The translations under genes and the position numbers were made by a program. Below, piece after piece: positions 25,259 to 34,149 of a stretch of DNA of 64,000 nucleotides. The stretch lies in assembly GCF_021654135.1 (NCBI RefSeq), contig NZ_JAKGSD010000037.1, positions 20,627-84,626 on the forward strand, given 5' to 3'. Within the stretch, counting starts at the first letter, position 1; every line of letters starts with the position of its first letter. Below the pieces are notes generated by a model. That model worked only from the letters and a program-made list of their open reading frames with translations. It was not told where the DNA came from and did not search any database. This DNA is from Amycolatopsis tucumanensis. GTDB taxonomy: Bacteria > Actinomycetota > Actinomycetes > Mycobacteriales > Pseudonocardiaceae.

Positions 25259-26032
25259 TCACACGGCCGCGGTCTCGGGGCGGGCCAGGCCGAGGTCGCC
25301 GGACCGGCCCGCGGTGATCAGTTCGACGACCTGGCTGTTCGTGACGTCCTTGGTGGCGACGTCGGCGGCCAGCCGGCCGAGGTAGAGGGTGGCGATCCGG
25401 TCGGCCACCTCGAACACGTCGTTCATGTTGTGGCTGATCAGCACCACGCCGAGGCCCTGCTCGGCCAGGCGCCGCACCAGGTCGAGCACCTGCCGGGTCT
25501 GCGCGACACCGAGCGCGGCGGTCGGCTCGTCGAGGAGCACGACCTTGCTGTTCCACAGCACCGCCTTGGCGATCGCGACGGTCTGCCGCTGCCCGCCGGA
25601 CAGCGACGACACCGGCGTGCGGACCGACTTGACGGTGCGCACCGACAGCGACGCCAGCGTCTTGCGCGCGGCCAGCTCCATCGCCGCCTCGTCGAGCAGA
25701 CCGCGCTGGTTGCGCTCGCGGCCGAGGAACATGTTCTGGACGATGTCGAGGTTGTCGCACAGCGCGAGGTCCTGGTAGACGACCTCGATGCCGAGGGCGG
25801 CCGCCTCGCGCGGGTTGTGGATGTGGACCGGCTTGCCCTCGAAGAGGACCTCGCCGCTGTCGATCGGGTGGATGCCCGCGATGCACTTGACGAGCGTGGA
25901 CTTCCCGGCGCCGTTGTCGCCGACCAGCGCGGTGACCTCCCCCGCGCGCACCTGGAAGTCCACGTCGTGCAGGACGTGCACCGGCCCGAAGCTCTTGTTG
26001 ACGCCTCGCAGCGCGAGGACGGGCTCGTTCAT
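25259..26032 (-). CDS. Sugar ABC importer ATPase, single nucleotide-binding domain
   Basis: 257 residues. Walker A is GDNGAGKST, the signature LSGGQRQT and Walker B VVLLDEPTAAL, with the switch His in LISHNMNDVFEVADR. Xylose, ribose and galactose importers usually have a double ATPase of about 500 residues. This one has a single domain, so a homodimer must form. GGAGG lies six bases before the ATG. It is separated from the binding-protein gene by a strong hairpin and sits 14 bp before the permease. Confidence 0.92.
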   Translation of the reverse strand: MNEPVLALRGVNKSFGPVHVLHDVDFQVRAGEVTALVGDNGAGKSTLVKCIAGIHPIDSGEVLFEGKPVHIHNPREAAALGIEVVYQDLALCDNLDIVQNMFLGRERNQRGLLDEAAMELAARKTLASLSVRTVKSVRTPVSSLSGGQRQTVAIAKAVLWNSKVVLLDEPTAALGVAQTRQVLDLVRRLAEQGLGVVLISHNMNDVFEVADRIATLYLGRLAADVATKDVTNSQVVELITAGRSGDLGLARPETAAV

Positions 26033-26060
26033 GGAAGAACCTCCGCTATCCGTGGGAGAC

Positions 26061-26120
26061 ACGCGTGGGGGGGACGCGCGGTCCGGGGTTTCCGGGCCAC
26101 GCGCCCCCCAGGCGACGCGT
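26061..26120 (-). terminator. Hairpin between binding-protein and ATPase genes (attenuator or mRNA stabiliser)
   Basis: ACGCGTGGGGGG (26061-26072) faces CGCCCCCCAGGCGACGCGT (26102-26120), with an inner GCGGTCCGG/CCGGGCC stem. It fills most of the 92-bp gap. Such hairpins after ABC binding-protein genes commonly raise their expression relative to the other subunits. There is no T-run, so partial termination or 3' stabilisation is more likely than a full stop. Confidence 0.5.
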
Positions 26121-26124
26121 GCCG

Positions 26125-27243
26125 TCAGGAGATGCCCAGCTGCTGGCAGACCGGGGCGGTGTCGCCGCCGCAGATCTCGCTCGCCTTGACGTAACCCTGG
26201 TCGACCACCATCTTCACGTTCTCCTTGGTGATGGAGAACGGCTGCAGCAGCACCGACTTGACCGTGCGGTTGCCGGTCGGGTCGGTGGAGGTCTGCTTGG
26301 CGATGGCGTCGGCGCCCGCGGTGTCGCCCTTGACCAGCGCGGCGGCCAGCTGCGCGGTGGCGTCGGCCTCCTGCTGGATCGGCTTGAACACCGTCGAGTA
26401 CTGCTGGCCCTGCAGGATCGACTTCAGGCCGGCGGCGCTGGCGTCCTGGCCGGTGACCGGGACCGAGCCGGCGAGGCCGTTCTTCTGCAGCACGGTGATC
26501 ACGGCGCCGGCCATGCCGTCGTTGGCGGCCAGCACACCGTCGACCTTGCCGCCGTTGGCGGACAGGAACTGCTCGAAGGTCGCGCCGCCGACCGCGTTGT
26601 CCCACTTGTCGATGCGCTGGCTGGCGACCTTCTTCAGCGCGCCCGAGCTGTAGAGCGGGCCGAGGATCTCCTGCTGCCCGTTGTAGAACAGGGTCGCGTT
26701 GTTGTCCGTCGGCGAGCCCTCGATCTCGATGACCTGGGCGCCCGGCTTGTTCTTCAGCGCGTCCGCGAGCGCCTGGCCCTGCAGGCGGCCGACCTGGACG
26801 TTGTCGAAGCTGACGTAGTAGTCGGCGCTGCCACCGAGGTTGAGGCGGTCGTAGTTGATGACCGGCACGCCCTGCTGCTTGGCCTTCTGCTCGACCGTGG
26901 CGCCGACGTCACCGCTGGGCGCGGCGATGATCAGGACCTTCACGCCCTGGCTGAGCATGCTGTCGGCCTGCTGCGCGAACCGCTGGTTGTCGCCCTGGGC
27001 GTTCTCGATGATCGGGCTGAGCCCGGCCTTCGTGAGGGCCGACTGGAGCATCGGCTGGTCGAACCCGGCCCAGCGGGCCGAGGTCGCGGTCTCGGGCAGG
27101 ATCACGCCGACCTTCGGGCCGCCGTTGTCCGACCCGCCGCTCCCACCGCTGTCGTTGTTGGCGCTGTTCGCTCCACACGCGGTCAGCGCCAGGACGAGCC
27201 CGGTGCCCGCGGCGGCCAGCGCGAGGGTCTTTCTCCGCTTCAT
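26125..27243 (-). CDS. Sugar ABC importer binding lipoprotein (XylF/RbsB type)
   Basis: 372 residues. A signal peptide ends in the lipobox LTACG (Cys about residue 23), followed by a Ser/Gly/Asn linker. The type-I binding fold starts at PKVGVILPETATSARWAGFD, typical of XylF. Later segments include NLGGSADYYVSFDNVQVGRLQG and VDGVLAANDGMAGAVI. The ATG at 27243 follows AGGGGA. It heads the operon and lies 18 bp downstream of twin operators. The ligand is probably D-xylose or a related sugar. Confidence 0.92.
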   Translation of the reverse strand: MKRRKTLALAAAGTGLVLALTACGANSANNDSGGSGGSDNGGPKVGVILPETATSARWAGFDQPMLQSALTKAGLSPIIENAQGDNQRFAQQADSMLSQGVKVLIIAAPSGDVGATVEQKAKQQGVPVINYDRLNLGGSADYYVSFDNVQVGRLQGQALADALKNKPGAQVIEIEGSPTDNNATLFYNGQQEILGPLYSSGALKKVASQRIDKWDNAVGGATFEQFLSANGGKVDGVLAANDGMAGAVITVLQKNGLAGSVPVTGQDASAAGLKSILQGQQYSTVFKPIQQEADATAQLAAALVKGDTAGADAIAKQTSTDPTGNRTVKSVLLQPFSITKENVKMVVDQGYVKASEICGGDTAPVCQQLGIS

Positions 27244-27261
27244 TGCGTCCCCTTGGCAGGA

Positions 27262-27303
27262 ATGTTGTGACTCACAACATTTGAATGTTGTGGCCGACAA
27301 CAT
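27262..27303. promoter_or_regulatory. Twin 19-bp palindromic operators of the sugar ABC operon
   Basis: Site 1, ATGTTGTGACTCACAACAT (27262-27280), is a perfect 9-1-9 palindrome. After TTGA, site 2, ATGTTGTGGCCGACAACAT (27285-27303), has perfect 7-base arms. Centres are 23 bp apart, about two helical turns, so two dimers could bind the same face. The AT-rich sites stand out in this GC-rich DNA. The ROK protein at 22593-23768 is the likely binder. The next 180 bp towards the peptidase gene shows nothing else definite. Confidence 0.8.
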
Positions 27304-27484
27304 ACGTCGTGACCGCGTGTGAGGGGAAGCCCGATCCGACACGTTCCGGTAACAAAAGGGCCGCGATCCTCAAGTCGCGACGGAAGCGGGACGAACGGCG
27401 GCGGCACGTTGCCCGAAAGGGACGTCCTCGCTGCTCAGACGGCCAGGAGCGGGCGCAACTCCGCCCGGGTGAGAACGGGGTGGC

Positions 27485-28735
27485 TCAGCCGAGCCAGGAG
27501 GCGAACTCGTCACGGAGCGGCACACCGGCGGCGCGCTCCGCGTGCGCGATGAAGTCCTCGGTGGTGACGGTGCCGTGTGCGTGCCCGGCCACCCAGGTCC
27601 GCAGCAGGCCGAAGAACACCTCGTCGCCGACCCGGCCGCGCAGCTCGTGCAGGACCAGGCCGCCGCGCTTGTAGACCTGCTCGTCGAACAGGCGCGCCAC
27701 GCCCGGGTCGCCGATCGCGACGTCGGTGCCGACGCGGGACCGCCAGTCGCGCGCCAGCGCCTCCGCGGACGGGCCGCCGGAGGCCTCCGACCACAGCCAT
27801 TCCGCGTAGGTCGCGAAGCCCTCGTTGAGCCAGATGTGGCGCCAGCCTGCGACGGTGAGGCTGTTGCCGAACCACTGGTGCGCCAGCTCGTGCACCACCA
27901 GCCGCTCGAACGTGCGCCGGCCGTCGACGTGGTTGGCGCCGAAGATCGCCATGCCCTGCGCCTCGATCGGGTCGTCCAGGTCGTCGTCGGTGACCACCAC
28001 GACGTACTCGCCGAACGGGTACGGCCCGAACCACTCCGTGAGCCCGCGCATCATCTCCGGCTGGCGGCCGAAGTCGTGCGCGGCCGCGGCACGCAGCCGC
28101 CGCGGCACCGCGATCCGTTGCACCCCATCGAGAACCAGCTCGTCGTACCGTCCGATCTGGACACTCATCAGGTACGGCGCGGTCGGCTCGCGCCGCTCGA
28201 ACACCCACGTCGTCGCGCTGCCCCCGGCCCGCCGGGTGACGAGGTCGCCGGTCACCAGCACGGTGTAGGCAGACGCGGTGGTCAGCGACACCCGGTAGGT
28301 CGCCTTGTCGCCGGGCCGGTCGTTGCACGGGAACCAGGACGGCGCCCCGGTCGGCTGGCTCGCCACGAGCGCGCCGTCGGTCAGCTCGTCCCAGCCGATC
28401 TCGCCCCACCGGCTCGCCACCGGCCGCGGGTTGCCGGAGTAGCGCACCTCGACGGTGAACTCGCCGCGCACCGGCCGCACCGGGCGCACCACCAGCTTGC
28501 CGCCGCGGTGGGTGAACTTCGCGGTCCGCCCGTCCACGCGCACACCCTTGACCGTGAAACCGGCCAGGTCGAGCGGGATCCGGCTCAGCTCGCCCGCGGC
28601 GACCGCGGACAGGGCCGCCCGCGCGCTCAGCCGGTTCGGCCCGATCTTGTAGTCCAGCTCCAGGTCGTAGTGCGTGACCCGGTAGTCGTCGCTGCCGTGG
28701 CCGAGCGTGTAGTCGGCGCGGCTCACGCCCGCCAC
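27485..28735 (-). CDS. M1-family zinc metallopeptidase, partner of the Pls-type synthetase
   Basis: 416 residues (a GTG at 28726 is an alternative start). The zinc site HELAHQWFGN with Glu 18 residues later in NEGFATY, the catalytic Tyr in EQVYKRGG, and the substrate loop AQGMAIFG (GAMEN equivalent) are all intact. It has the N-terminal beta domain and catalytic domain but not PepN's large C-terminal domain. There is no signal peptide. It overlaps the stop of the Pls-type gene by 13 bp, so the two are co-translated. Known epsilon-polylysine degraders of Streptomyces are zinc peptidases of this type, so trimming or resistance to the synthetase product is plausible. Confidence 0.9.
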   Translation of the reverse strand: MAGVSRADYTLGHGSDDYRVTHYDLELDYKIGPNRLSARAALSAVAAGELSRIPLDLAGFTVKGVRVDGRTAKFTHRGGKLVVRPVRPVRGEFTVEVRYSGNPRPVASRWGEIGWDELTDGALVASQPTGAPSWFPCNDRPGDKATYRVSLTTASAYTVLVTGDLVTRRAGGSATTWVFERREPTAPYLMSVQIGRYDELVLDGVQRIAVPRRLRAAAAHDFGRQPEMMRGLTEWFGPYPFGEYVVVVTDDDLDDPIEAQGMAIFGANHVDGRRTFERLVVHELAHQWFGNSLTVAGWRHIWLNEGFATYAEWLWSEASGGPSAEALARDWRSRVGTDVAIGDPGVARLFDEQVYKRGGLVLHELRGRVGDEVFFGLLRTWVAGHAHGTVTTEDFIAHAERAAGVPLRDEFASWLG

Positions 28736-31700
28736 GCCGCGATCGGGTTGCCCAGCCAGCGGCTGTCGGCCGGGACGGCGTCACCGCGGGTCACCAGCGA
28801 ACCCGGGCCCACGGTGGTGCGCGCGCCGACGCTCGCGCCGGGCAGCACGATCCCGTGCGGGCCGACGGTCGCGCCCTCGGCCACGGTCACCTCGCTCATG
28901 CGCATGATCCGATCATGGAACAGGTGGGTCTGCACGACACACCCCCGGTTCACGGTCGCGCCGTCGCCCAGCCGCACCAGGTCGGTCTCCGGCAGCCAGT
29001 ACGTCTCCAGCCACACCCCGCGGCCGATCTTCGCGCCCATCGTGCGCAGCCAGCACGGCAGCAGCGGCGTGCCCGCGCTCCAGCTCACCAGCCACGGCAC
29101 CGCGAGCGTCTCGACGAACGTGTCGGCCAGCTCGGTGCGCCACACGAACGAACTCCACAGCGGGTGGTCCACCGCCCGGAACCGCCCGGTCAGCGCCCAC
29201 TTCACCGCGGTGGTGACCGCCCCGGCCACCAGACCGGCGACGACCAGCACCACCGGCGCGGCCACCGCGGCCACGAGCAGGCCCGCCGCCGACCACACCG
29301 CCGCGAGCGCGGCCAGCACGAGCACCGCGAGCGCGACCGCGCACATCACCGGCACGATCCGGCACAGCTCGACCGCGGCACGCGCGGCCTTCAGCCGCGG
29401 CGGCGGCGCGAACGTGCGGCTGGAGTCGGCCGCCTCCACCGCGCGGCGCAGCGGCATCGGCGGCATGCCCAGGTACGACGAGCCCTTCTTCGCCTTGCGC
29501 GGCGCCGAGGACAGCACCCCGACCAGACCGCGCTTGGGCACCGCGCGCCCGGCCGCGGCCATGCCGGAGTTGCCGAGGAACGCCTGCTTGCCGATGCGCG
29601 TCGGCGCGACGTGCAGCCAGCCGTGGCCCAGCTCGTAGGTGGCGACCATGGTGTCGTCGGCGAGGAACGCGCCGTCGTCGACCTGCGTCATCCGCGGGAC
29701 CGCCAGCACCGTCGAGACCTCCGCGCCGCGGCCGACCTTCGCGCCCAGCAGCCGCAGCCACACCGGCGTGAAGAGGCTGGCGTAGAGCGGGAACAGCACC
29801 TGGCGGGCCAGGTCCATCAGCCGCTCGGTGGCCCACACCTGCCAGGCGATCCGGCCGTGCACCGGGTGGTAGCCCTCGTGCAGGCCCAGCCCGAGCAGCC
29901 GCACGGACACCAGCACCAGCAACGCGTAGGTGCCGAACGCGGCCACCGTCGCCACCGGCACGGCGAGCAGCGCGGCACGCAGCGCGGCGCCGATCGTCGT
30001 GGTGCCCGCGACCGCGGCGCCCAGGACCAGCAGGCCGGGCACGGCGGCGAGCACCGGGAACAAGCCGAGCACGAACGAGGCGGCCCCGTAGGCGAAGGCC
30101 CAGAACCGCGACCGCGGCGGGCGGCTGGACGGCCAGCGCAGCGCGCCCTTGCCGTCGCGGCGCGCGGGCGAACCCGCCCAGCGCTGGCCCGCGGGCACCG
30201 CGCCCAGCACGGTCGACCCGGCGGCGATCTCCGCGCCCTTGCCGATCCGCGCGCCGGGCAGCAGCACGCTGCGCGCGCCGACGCGGGCGCCGGCGCCGAT
30301 CCGGATCTTGCCGATGTGCACGACGTCGCCGTCCACCCAGTGCCCGGACAGGTCGACCTCGGGCTCCACCGCCGCCGCGCGGCCCAGCTTGAGCAGGCCG
30401 GTCACCGGCGGAGGGGTGTGCAGGTCGACGTCCTTGCCGACCTTCGCGCCCAGCGCGCGGGCGTACAGCGTCATCCAGCTCGCGCCCGAGATGCCGGCGG
30501 CGCCGGTGGCCTCGGCGAGCCGCTCGGCCGCCCATAGTCGCAAGTGGACCCGGCCGCCGCGGGGGTGCGCGCCGGGGCGCACGCCACGCAGGAGCAGCCG
30601 CGCGCCGCCGGCCGCGATGGCGATGCGGCCGGGCGGGCTGAACAGAACCAGCCAGGCCAGCGCGAGCGACCACCACGGCACGGACGGCGCCCACGCGACG
30701 CCGGCCGTCGAGAGCACAGTGGACAGTGCGGCGAGCGCGGTCAGCCAGCGCAGGCCGGTCAGGGCGAGCACCGGCAGGCCCAGCACGGCCTGCGCGGCCC
30801 CGGCCCGCCGCGGAACCGGGCGGACGTCGCGCCGCCGCTCGGTTTCCCCGTCGAGGCCGTCGAGCAGCGCGGCGAGCTGGCCGAGCTTCGGGTGGCGGTA
30901 GAGGTCGGCGACCGACACCCGCGGGTGGCGGGTGCGGATGCGCGCCACCAGTTGCGCGGCGGTGAGGCTGCCGCCGCCGGAGGTGAAGAAGTCGGCGCCC
31001 GGATCGGTCACCGGCACGCCCAGGATCTCCGCCCAGCCCTCGGCGAGCCACGACTCGGTCGCCGTCAGCGCGGCGGCACTGTCCACAGTGGCCAGCGGCC
31101 AGGGCAGCGCGGCGCGGTCGACCTTGCCCGAGGTGCGGGTCGGCAGGTCGTCGACCACCGCGAGCAGCGGCACCAGCGCGGCGGGCAGTTTTTCGCGCAG
31201 CTGAGCCGAAGCGCCGTCGGTGTCGAACTCGCCCTGCGGCACCACGTACCCGACGAGAACCTGGTTGCCCGCCTTGGTGGTGCGGATCGCCGCGGCGGCT
31301 CCGGCGACCCCGGGCAGCGCCTGCAGCGCGGCGTCCACCTCGCCCAGCTCGATGCGGCGGCCGCCGAGCTTGATCTGCTCGTCGGCGCGGCCGAGGAACA
31401 CCAGGCCCGCGGGCTCGGCGCGCACCAGGTCGCCGCTGCGGTAGGCGCGTTCCCAGCCCAGCGCGGGCAGCGGCGCGAACTTCTCCGCGTCCTTCACCGG
31501 ATCGAGGTAGCGGGCCAGGCCGGCGCCGCCGATCACCAGCTCACCGGACTCCCCCATCGCCACCGGCTCACCGGCGGCGTCCACGACCACGAGGTCCCAG
31601 CCGGCCAGCGGCAGCCCGATCCGCACCGGGCCCTCACCGGTCAGCGGGGCGGCGCAGGCGACCACGGTCGCCTCGGTCGGCCCGTAGGTGTTCCACACCT

Positions 31701-32583
31701 CGCGGCCCTCGACGGCGACCCGTTCGGCCAGCTCCGGCGGGCACGCCTCGCCGCCGAAGATGAGCAGCCGCACGTCCTCCAGTGCCTCGGCCGGCCACAA
31801 CGCGGCCAGGGTCGGCACGGTGGACACGATCGTGATGCGCTGCGCGACCAGCCACGGCCCGAGGTCGACGCCGGTGCGCACGAGCGCACGCGGCGCGGGC
31901 ACCAGGCACGCGCCGTGCCGCCAGGCCAGCCACATCTCCTCGCACGAGGCGTCGAAGGCGACCGACAGCCCGGCCAGCACGCGGTCACCGGGGCCGATGG
32001 GCTCCTCGGTGAGGAACAGCCGGGCCTCGGCGTCGACGAAGGCGGCCGCGGAACCGTGGCTGACCGCCACGCCCTTGGGCTTGCCCGTCGAACCGGAGGT
32101 GAAGATGATCCACGCGTCGTCGTCCGGCGCGGGCACGCCGGTTCGGCGGCCGGGCTCGGCGAGCATCGTCAGCCCGTCGTCCATCAGCACCGCGCACACG
32201 CCGGCCTCGCCGAACACCAGCTCGGCCCGCTCGTCCGGGTCGTCGGCGTCCACCGGCACGTAGGCCGCGCCCGCGGCGAGCACGCCCAGGATCGCGACGT
32301 AGAGGTCGGCGGTGCCGGAGGAGATCCGGACGCCGACGCGGTCGCCGCGGCCGACGCCCTCGGCGGCGAGCCGCCTGCCCAGCGCCTGCGCCTCCTCGGA
32401 CAGCCTGCGGTAGCTCAGCACCCGCTCGCCGTCGTCGAGCGCCGCCGCGTTCGGGTGACGCACGGCGGTGTCCGCCAGCACGTCCAGCAGCGTGCGCCGC
32501 GCCGCGGCCGGACCGCCGGGGAACAGGGCCCGCTCCGGGGTCAGCACCCCGGGCAGCGTCGGATCGAGAACGGGCGCGCCCAT
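28723..32583 (-). CDS. Pls/PosA-type membrane non-ribosomal peptide synthetase, predicted lysine-like substrate
   Basis: 1286 residues. The adenylation domain (about 30-495) has FTSGSTGKPKGV, NTYGPTEATV, GRADEQIKLGGRRIELGE and RTSGKVDR. The carrier domain Ser is about 539 (GGGSLTAAQL). Then come membrane segments alternating with soluble domains, two with hexapeptide beta-helix repeats (KIRIGAGARVGARSVLLPGA; the last ends GNPIAAW). No condensation or thioesterase domain is visible. This layout and length match epsilon-poly-lysine synthetase and PosA/CpsA relatives (TIGR02353 terminal domain). Pocket residues align without gaps in the first half as D-A-E-S-I-G-T-V-V-K, close to the bacitracin lysine code. 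ATG 32583 follows GGAAGG; a GTG at 32592 is possible. Confidence 0.9.
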   Translation of the reverse strand: MGAPVLDPTLPGVLTPERALFPGGPAAARRTLLDVLADTAVRHPNAAALDDGERVLSYRRLSEEAQALGRRLAAEGVGRGDRVGVRISSGTADLYVAILGVLAAGAAYVPVDADDPDERAELVFGEAGVCAVLMDDGLTMLAEPGRRTGVPAPDDDAWIIFTSGSTGKPKGVAVSHGSAAAFVDAEARLFLTEEPIGPGDRVLAGLSVAFDASCEEMWLAWRHGACLVPAPRALVRTGVDLGPWLVAQRITIVSTVPTLAALWPAEALEDVRLLIFGGEACPPELAERVAVEGREVWNTYGPTEATVVACAAPLTGEGPVRIGLPLAGWDLVVVDAAGEPVAMGESGELVIGGAGLARYLDPVKDAEKFAPLPALGWERAYRSGDLVRAEPAGLVFLGRADEQIKLGGRRIELGEVDAALQALPGVAGAAAAIRTTKAGNQVLVGYVVPQGEFDTDGASAQLREKLPAALVPLLAVVDDLPTRTSGKVDRAALPWPLATVDSAAALTATESWLAEGWAEILGVPVTDPGADFFTSGGGSLTAAQLVARIRTRHPRVSVADLYRHPKLGQLAALLDGLDGETERRRDVRPVPRRAGAAQAVLGLPVLALTGLRWLTALAALSTVLSTAGVAWAPSVPWWSLALAWLVLFSPPGRIAIAAGGARLLLRGVRPGAHPRGGRVHLRLWAAERLAEATGAAGISGASWMTLYARALGAKVGKDVDLHTPPPVTGLLKLGRAAAVEPEVDLSGHWVDGDVVHIGKIRIGAGARVGARSVLLPGARIGKGAEIAAGSTVLGAVPAGQRWAGSPARRDGKGALRWPSSRPPRSRFWAFAYGAASFVLGLFPVLAAVPGLLVLGAAVAGTTTIGAALRAALLAVPVATVAAFGTYALLVLVSVRLLGLGLHEGYHPVHGRIAWQVWATERLMDLARQVLFPLYASLFTPVWLRLLGAKVGRGAEVSTVLAVPRMTQVDDGAFLADDTMVATYELGHGWLHVAPTRIGKQAFLGNSGMAAAGRAVPKRGLVGVLSSAPRKAKKGSSYLGMPPMPLRRAVEAADSSRTFAPPPRLKAARAAVELCRIVPVMCAVALAVLVLAALAAVWSAAGLLVAAVAAPVVLVVAGLVAGAVTTAVKWALTGRFRAVDHPLWSSFVWRTELADTFVETLAVPWLVSWSAGTPLLPCWLRTMGAKIGRGVWLETYWLPETDLVRLGDGATVNRGCVVQTHLFHDRIMRMSEVTVAEGATVGPHGIVLPGASVGARTTVGPGSLVTRGDAVPADSRWLGNPIAAWRA

Positions 32584-32724
32584 GGAGTTCACCTTCCGCC
32601 AGCGTTCGGGCCGGAACTCGCGAAAAGTGTGAGGCGCCCGCGCGGGACGATCACTCTACCCGAGGTGAACGGCAGGTGGCCGGGCGGTCTCACCGGGGTG
32701 TCGCCGCCGTCACACCTCGTTGCG

Positions 32725-34149
32725 TCACTTGCCCTTCTTGCCGGGCCGCGGCTTCTTTTCCCGCACCCGCACGTTGATGCGCACCGGGCTGCCCGCGAAA
32801 CCGAAGCGCTCGCGGAACTTCCGCTCGATGAAGCGGCGGTACCCGGCCTCGAGGAACCCGGTGGTGAACAGCACCAGCGTCGGCGGGCGGATGCCGGCCT
32901 GGGTCGCGAACAGCACCTTGGGCTGCTTGCCGCCGCGCACCGGCGGCGGGGTGGCCGCGATCAGCTCGGACAGCCACGAGTTCAGCTGCCCGGTCGGGAC
33001 CCGCTGGTCCCACGAGGCGAGCGCGGTCCGCAGCGCCGGCGCGAGCTTGCGCACCGAACGCCCGGTGAGCGCGGAGATGTTGACCCGCTCGGCCCAGGTG
33101 ACGCGCACCAGGCCGCGGTCGAGCTCCTTCTCCAGCTGGTGGCGGCGGTCCTCGTCGACGAGGTCCCACTTGTTCAGCGCCAGCACGCACGCGCGGCCGG
33201 ACTCCACGACCGACGTCAGCACGCGCAGGTCCTGTTCGGACAGCGGCTCGCTGGCGTCCAGCAGGACGATGACGACCTCGGAGGAGTCGATGGCGGCCTT
33301 GGTGCGCAGCGACGCGTAGTACTCGGTGCCGCTCGCGGTGTGCACCCGCTTGCGCAGGCCCGCGGTGTCGACGAACCGCCACACCTGGCCGTCCAGCTCC
33401 ACCAGCGAGTCGACCGGGTCGACCGTGGTGCCCGCGACCGAGTCCACGACGGACCGCTGCTCGCCGGTGAGCTTGTTGAGCAGGCTGGACTTGCCCACGT
33501 TCGGCTTGCCCACCAGCGCGACGCGGCGCGGCCCGGCGACGGCCTCGCGCTCGCGCGGGGCCTCGGGCAGCACCTTGATGATCGCGTCGAGCAGGTCGCC
33601 CGAGCTGCGGCCGTGCAGGGCGCTCACCGCGTGCGGCTCGCCGAGGCCGAGCGACCACAGCGAGGCCACGTCGGCCAGCAACCGCTCGTCGTCGACCTTG
33701 TTGGCCGCCAGCAACACCGGCCGCTTCGACCGGCGCAGCACCTTCGCCACGGCCTCGTCGGTCGCGGTCGCGCCGACCGAGGCGTCCACCACGACCAGCA
33801 CCGCGTCCGCGGTGTTCATCGCCAGCTCGGCCTGCGCCGCGACCGCGGCCTGCAGCCCGGTCGCGCTCGGCTCCCAGCCGCCCGTGTCGACCACCGTGAA
33901 CCGGCGGCCGGACCACTGCGCGTCGTAGGCCACCCTGTCCCGGGTCACGCCGGGCGTGTCCTGCACGACCGCCTCGCGGCGGCCGAGGATCCGGTTCACC
34001 AGGGTGGACTTGCCCACGTTCGGGCGCCCGACGACGGCCAGCACGGGCTGGCTCAGCTCGGCTTCCTCCTCGGACGCCGCGTCGTCGGCCTGGCTGTCGA
34101 GCGCGGTGAACTCCGCCTCGTCCGACCAGGTCCCGTCAAGCTCCGTCAT
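32725..34149 (-). CDS. der: Ribosome-associated GTPase Der (EngA)
   Basis: 474 residues. Two GTPase domains in tandem (G1 GRPNVGKST and GKPNVGKSS; G3 DTGGW and DTAGL; G4 NKVD and NKWD) and a C-terminal KH-like domain identify Der, needed for 50S assembly. The first ~30 residues are an acidic extension. The ATG at 34149 overlaps the plsC stop (ATGA). It is the last gene of the cmk-plsC-der operon, an order shared with mycobacteria. The Pls-type gene begins 141 bp further on in the same direction; no strong terminator is obvious in that gap. Confidence 0.96.
   Translation of the reverse strand: MTELDGTWSDEAEFTALDSQADDAASEEEAELSQPVLAVVGRPNVGKSTLVNRILGRREAVVQDTPGVTRDRVAYDAQWSGRRFTVVDTGGWEPSATGLQAAVAAQAELAMNTADAVLVVVDASVGATATDEAVAKVLRRSKRPVLLAANKVDDERLLADVASLWSLGLGEPHAVSALHGRSSGDLLDAIIKVLPEAPREREAVAGPRRVALVGKPNVGKSSLLNKLTGEQRSVVDSVAGTTVDPVDSLVELDGQVWRFVDTAGLRKRVHTASGTEYYASLRTKAAIDSSEVVIVLLDASEPLSEQDLRVLTSVVESGRACVLALNKWDLVDEDRRHQLEKELDRGLVRVTWAERVNISALTGRSVRKLAPALRTALASWDQRVPTGQLNSWLSELIAATPPPVRGGKQPKVLFATQAGIRPPTLVLFTTGFLEAGYRRFIERKFRERFGFAGSPVRINVRVREKKPRPGKKGK

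Noticed and set aside
27323..27484. Possible small gene between the sugar operon promoter and the M1 peptidase
   Set aside because: Short open frames there have no ribosome-binding site and no recognisable protein.
32584..32724. A terminator or small RNA between der and the Pls-type gene
   Set aside because: I found no stem better than background GC pairing; the genes may be co-transcribed.
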